NCBI GenBank assembly: GCA_946405625.1
Contig: CAMJHQ010000003.1
Coordinates: 84,273-148,272 of the forward strand
Length of the DNA: 64,000 nt
Origin: an uncultured Lachnospiraceae bacterium
GTDB taxonomy: Bacteria; Bacillota; Clostridia; Lachnospirales; Lachnospiraceae
Reading direction: 5' to 3'
This document shows positions 62,363-64,000 of the stretch, piece after piece (within the stretch, counting starts at the first letter, position 1; every line of letters begins with the position of its first letter). The notes beneath the pieces are model-generated. The model was not told the origin of the DNA. It worked only from the letters and a program-made list of their open reading frames with translations, and did no database searches. Made by a program: the position numbers and the translations under genes.

Positions 62363-63794
62363 ATTTGTCATACAAAAAGCCAGCATATGGGAATTTATAG
62401 AGATATACATCATTTCCGAAGATATTTACCTCTTCACCTTGAACTTTCCCATCCCTTATTGCTTCTGCACCTTCAATCAATTCATCTACAAGTTCAGGCT
62501 TCTCCGGCATAGTTCCGTGCATCGGATAGACCTCATCATATTTACCGTCATACTCCTTCAGATGTTTCAAACTATCGATATAGAGCTTAATATCTCTCCT
62601 GTCGCCGAACATGAAGATATCACTATTCTGAACCGAATCACCGCTTACAAGAATTCTGTTTCTTTCATCAAGGATAGCTATGCTTCCCGGAGTATGACCC
62701 GGAATATCGATGATCCTGAGAGTTCTTCCACCAAGGTCTATCACATCACCCTCAGAAATCGGAATTATCTTATCCTTATCATCATAAATTTCTTTCGGAC
62801 TCATATATACTTTATCAAAAGCACCGTTTCCGGAAATGTGATCTCTATCCGCATGTGTATTGATAAGTATTATTTCGCGATCAGTCAGTCCTTCAGCTAT
62901 TTTCTTCGCATTAGGCAGATTCATTCCCGAATCAATAAGGGCTGCTCTTTCGGTACCACATAGCAGGAAGCAGCGAACATGTCCGTCCTCGATTCTCCAT
63001 GTATTCTCATTAATCCTTATTATCTGATAATCCGAATTAGGAATGAATTCTTTGTTTATCTGATTTTCCGTATCAGGAATTAATTCTTTGTTTATCTGAT
63101 TTTTCATATCAGGAATTAATTCTTTGTTTATCTGATTTTTCGTATCAGGAATTAATTCTTCATTTTTTTTGCTTTCAGATCTTGCCTTACCACAAATGTC
63201 ATCTACAGATATAAGCGTTGCTCTGCACGGAGCACCATCCGATCCACCGAGATTGATAGGAGCAGAATTAAGTAAATACACTCCTTCCGGTACATCTGCA
63301 AGTCTTATTCCCTCAAGAAGAACTATCTCGGCTCCGAGCATCACAAGGTGCACAGCCATCGGAGCATCCTCAGGACCTACCGTCTGGGATTCATTTCCAA
63401 AAAGTTTTATTCCTTCTTCAGCAAAAACCTTTGCAGCTTCAAGAGTTACAGTTGCTTTACCCTTAACAAGTATTCTTTCTGCTGCTTTCATATCAGATGC
63501 TTTAGCGGCATTTATAAATCCTTTTGCATCCTCTGCGGTAACATCTCCCTCATGTTCCGCTACATAGCATAGCCCTATAAATCTGTCCATATCAACCTGA
63601 TCTATCGTCTTTGCCCCGTCGATAAAATGATATGGAGCATCTACATGAGTTCCGTTATGTGCACACATGGAAAATGCTGTAAGATTGCATATAGCTCCAT
63701 CGCTTATACGCATCTTAACCTCTCTCTCCGGCTGCGGATCCCCCGGAAAAACATTACACCCGAAAACTTCCTGTGATATATCATATACCTTCAT
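62361..63794 (-). CDS. Cyclase/kynurenine-formamidase-like domain fused to a metallo-beta-lactamase domain
   Basis: Residues 1-205 form a cyclase family domain (PF04199 type) with the metal motif CAHNGTHVDAPYHF. Residues 257-477 form a metallo-beta-lactamase-fold hydrolase with NTHADRDHISGN, DIPGHTPGS and ILVSGDSVQNSD. Between them (207-256) lies a repeated NKELIPDTKNQI linker encoded by a 36-bp minisatellite. Both domains hydrolyse amides, esters or similar bonds, so a two-step degradative enzyme is plausible, but the substrate is unknown. GGGAG precedes the ATG. No frameshift is visible. Confidence 0.85.
   Translation of the reverse strand: MKVYDISQEVFGCNVFPGDPQPEREVKMRISDGAICNLTAFSMCAHNGTHVDAPYHFIDGAKTIDQVDMDRFIGLCYVAEHEGDVTAEDAKGFINAAKASDMKAAERILVKGKATVTLEAAKVFAEEGIKLFGNESQTVGPEDAPMAVHLVMLGAEIVLLEGIRLADVPEGVYLLNSAPINLGGSDGAPCRATLISVDDICGKARSESKKNEELIPDTKNQINKELIPDMKNQINKELIPDTENQINKEFIPNSDYQIIRINENTWRIEDGHVRCFLLCGTERAALIDSGMNLPNAKKIAEGLTDREIILINTHADRDHISGNGAFDKVYMSPKEIYDDKDKIIPISEGDVIDLGGRTLRIIDIPGHTPGSIAILDERNRILVSGDSVQNSDIFMFGDRRDIKLYIDSLKHLKEYDGKYDEVYPMHGTMPEKPELVDELIEGAEAIRDGKVQGEEVNIFGNDVYLYKFPYAGFLYDK
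63039..63167. repeat. 36-bp coding minisatellite in the fusion linker
   Basis: AGGAATTAATTCTTTGTTTA followed by TCTGATTTTTCGTATC is repeated as full units at 63039-63074, 63075-63110 and 63111-63146 with one or two mismatches. A truncated fourth unit follows at 63147-63167. Confidence 0.97.
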
Positions 63795-63820
63795 AAATTA
63801 CTCCCATAAATGTCATTCCG

Positions 63821-64000
63821 GCTAACCACTTCGGTCTATCTGCTTGTATGGTTAGCTTTTTCACCTTCATTACCCTCTGTTTTTTTACATTACAGCTAAC
63901 CACTTCAACTTATCTGCTTGTATGGTTAGCTTTTTAACTTTCATATACCTCTTATTTTATACATAACAGCTAACCACTTTAGCTTGTCAGCCTGTATGGT
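63821..64000. repeat. 74-bp tandem hairpin array, running past the window end
   Basis: Three copies start at 63821, 63895 and 63969, spaced exactly 74 bases. Each contains GCTAACCACTT and about 20 bases later TATGGTTAGC, an 8-bp inverted repeat, followed on the plus strand by TTTTT in the two complete copies. The third copy is cut by the window edge. The array lies upstream of the fusion gene. Confidence 0.95.

Noticed and set aside
63821-64000. CRISPR array
   Set aside because: The whole 74-bp unit repeats, including the would-be spacers, and no cas gene is in view.

Overview
The window looks like a chromosomal segment of a low-GC Gram-positive anaerobe, most likely a Lachnospiraceae member of the Clostridia. 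The grounds are AT-rich DNA with strong GGAGG ribosome binding sites, a Zn-ribbon L32, paired signal peptidases beside rbgA and rplS, a YesMN-type two-component system, DUF4317, choline-binding-type cell wall repeats and a cyclic di-GMP-I riboswitch. The genus is not determined. Only two of about 59 genes lie on the plus strand, so almost everything is co-directional. I saw no rRNA, tRNA, prophage, insertion sequence or CRISPR array.

Region 1 (1-27.2 kb, minus strand) is housekeeping. It runs, in transcription order from high to low coordinates: rplS; then lepB, rbgA, a second lepB, rnhB, yraN, der, plsY, gpsA, scpA, scpB, a phosphoesterase and punA; then ilvN-ilvC; an AIM24 protein; an orphan zinc-finger (anti-sigma-like) protein, polA and coaE; a membrane GGDEF protein overlapping ackA; rpmF; plsX-rnc-smc-ftsY; and a truncated threonine dehydratase. 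SMC, ScpA and ScpB are all encoded here. The expected neighbours acpP, yceD and ilvB are absent.

Region 2 (27.5-43.4 kb) is accessory metabolism: a plus-strand 78-aa orphan, a cytoplasmic beta-helix protein resembling GH120 beta-xylosidases with both catalytic acids in place, several membrane orphans, a Cys-tRNA(Pro) deacylase, an ANT(6)-like nucleotidyltransferase, and a ribose-type ABC transporter (binding lipoprotein, two permeases, double ATPase). A polysaccharide deacetylase-like gene, a YesM kinase and a YesN regulator lie directly upstream of the transporter and probably control it.

Region 3 (43.4-57 kb) is surface and signalling: a 1186-aa secreted protein made of cell wall-binding repeats, a divergent Q/N-rich single-pass membrane protein with a Thr-Glu-Ala stalk, lipoproteins and small orphans, a beta-carbonic anhydrase, and a PAS/GGDEF protein. 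Just upstream of that GGDEF gene is a clear c-di-GMP-I riboswitch with its own terminator, controlling a 59-aa zinc-ribbon protein. The terminator arm is complementary to the conserved aptamer core, which predicts an OFF switch. This local c-di-GMP circuit is the most interesting find.

Region 4 (57-64 kb) holds sbcDC, an aldo/keto reductase with ferredoxin clusters, and a cyclase/metallo-beta-lactamase fusion whose linker is a 36-bp minisatellite. The window ends in a 74-bp tandem array of hairpins, cut off by the window edge.
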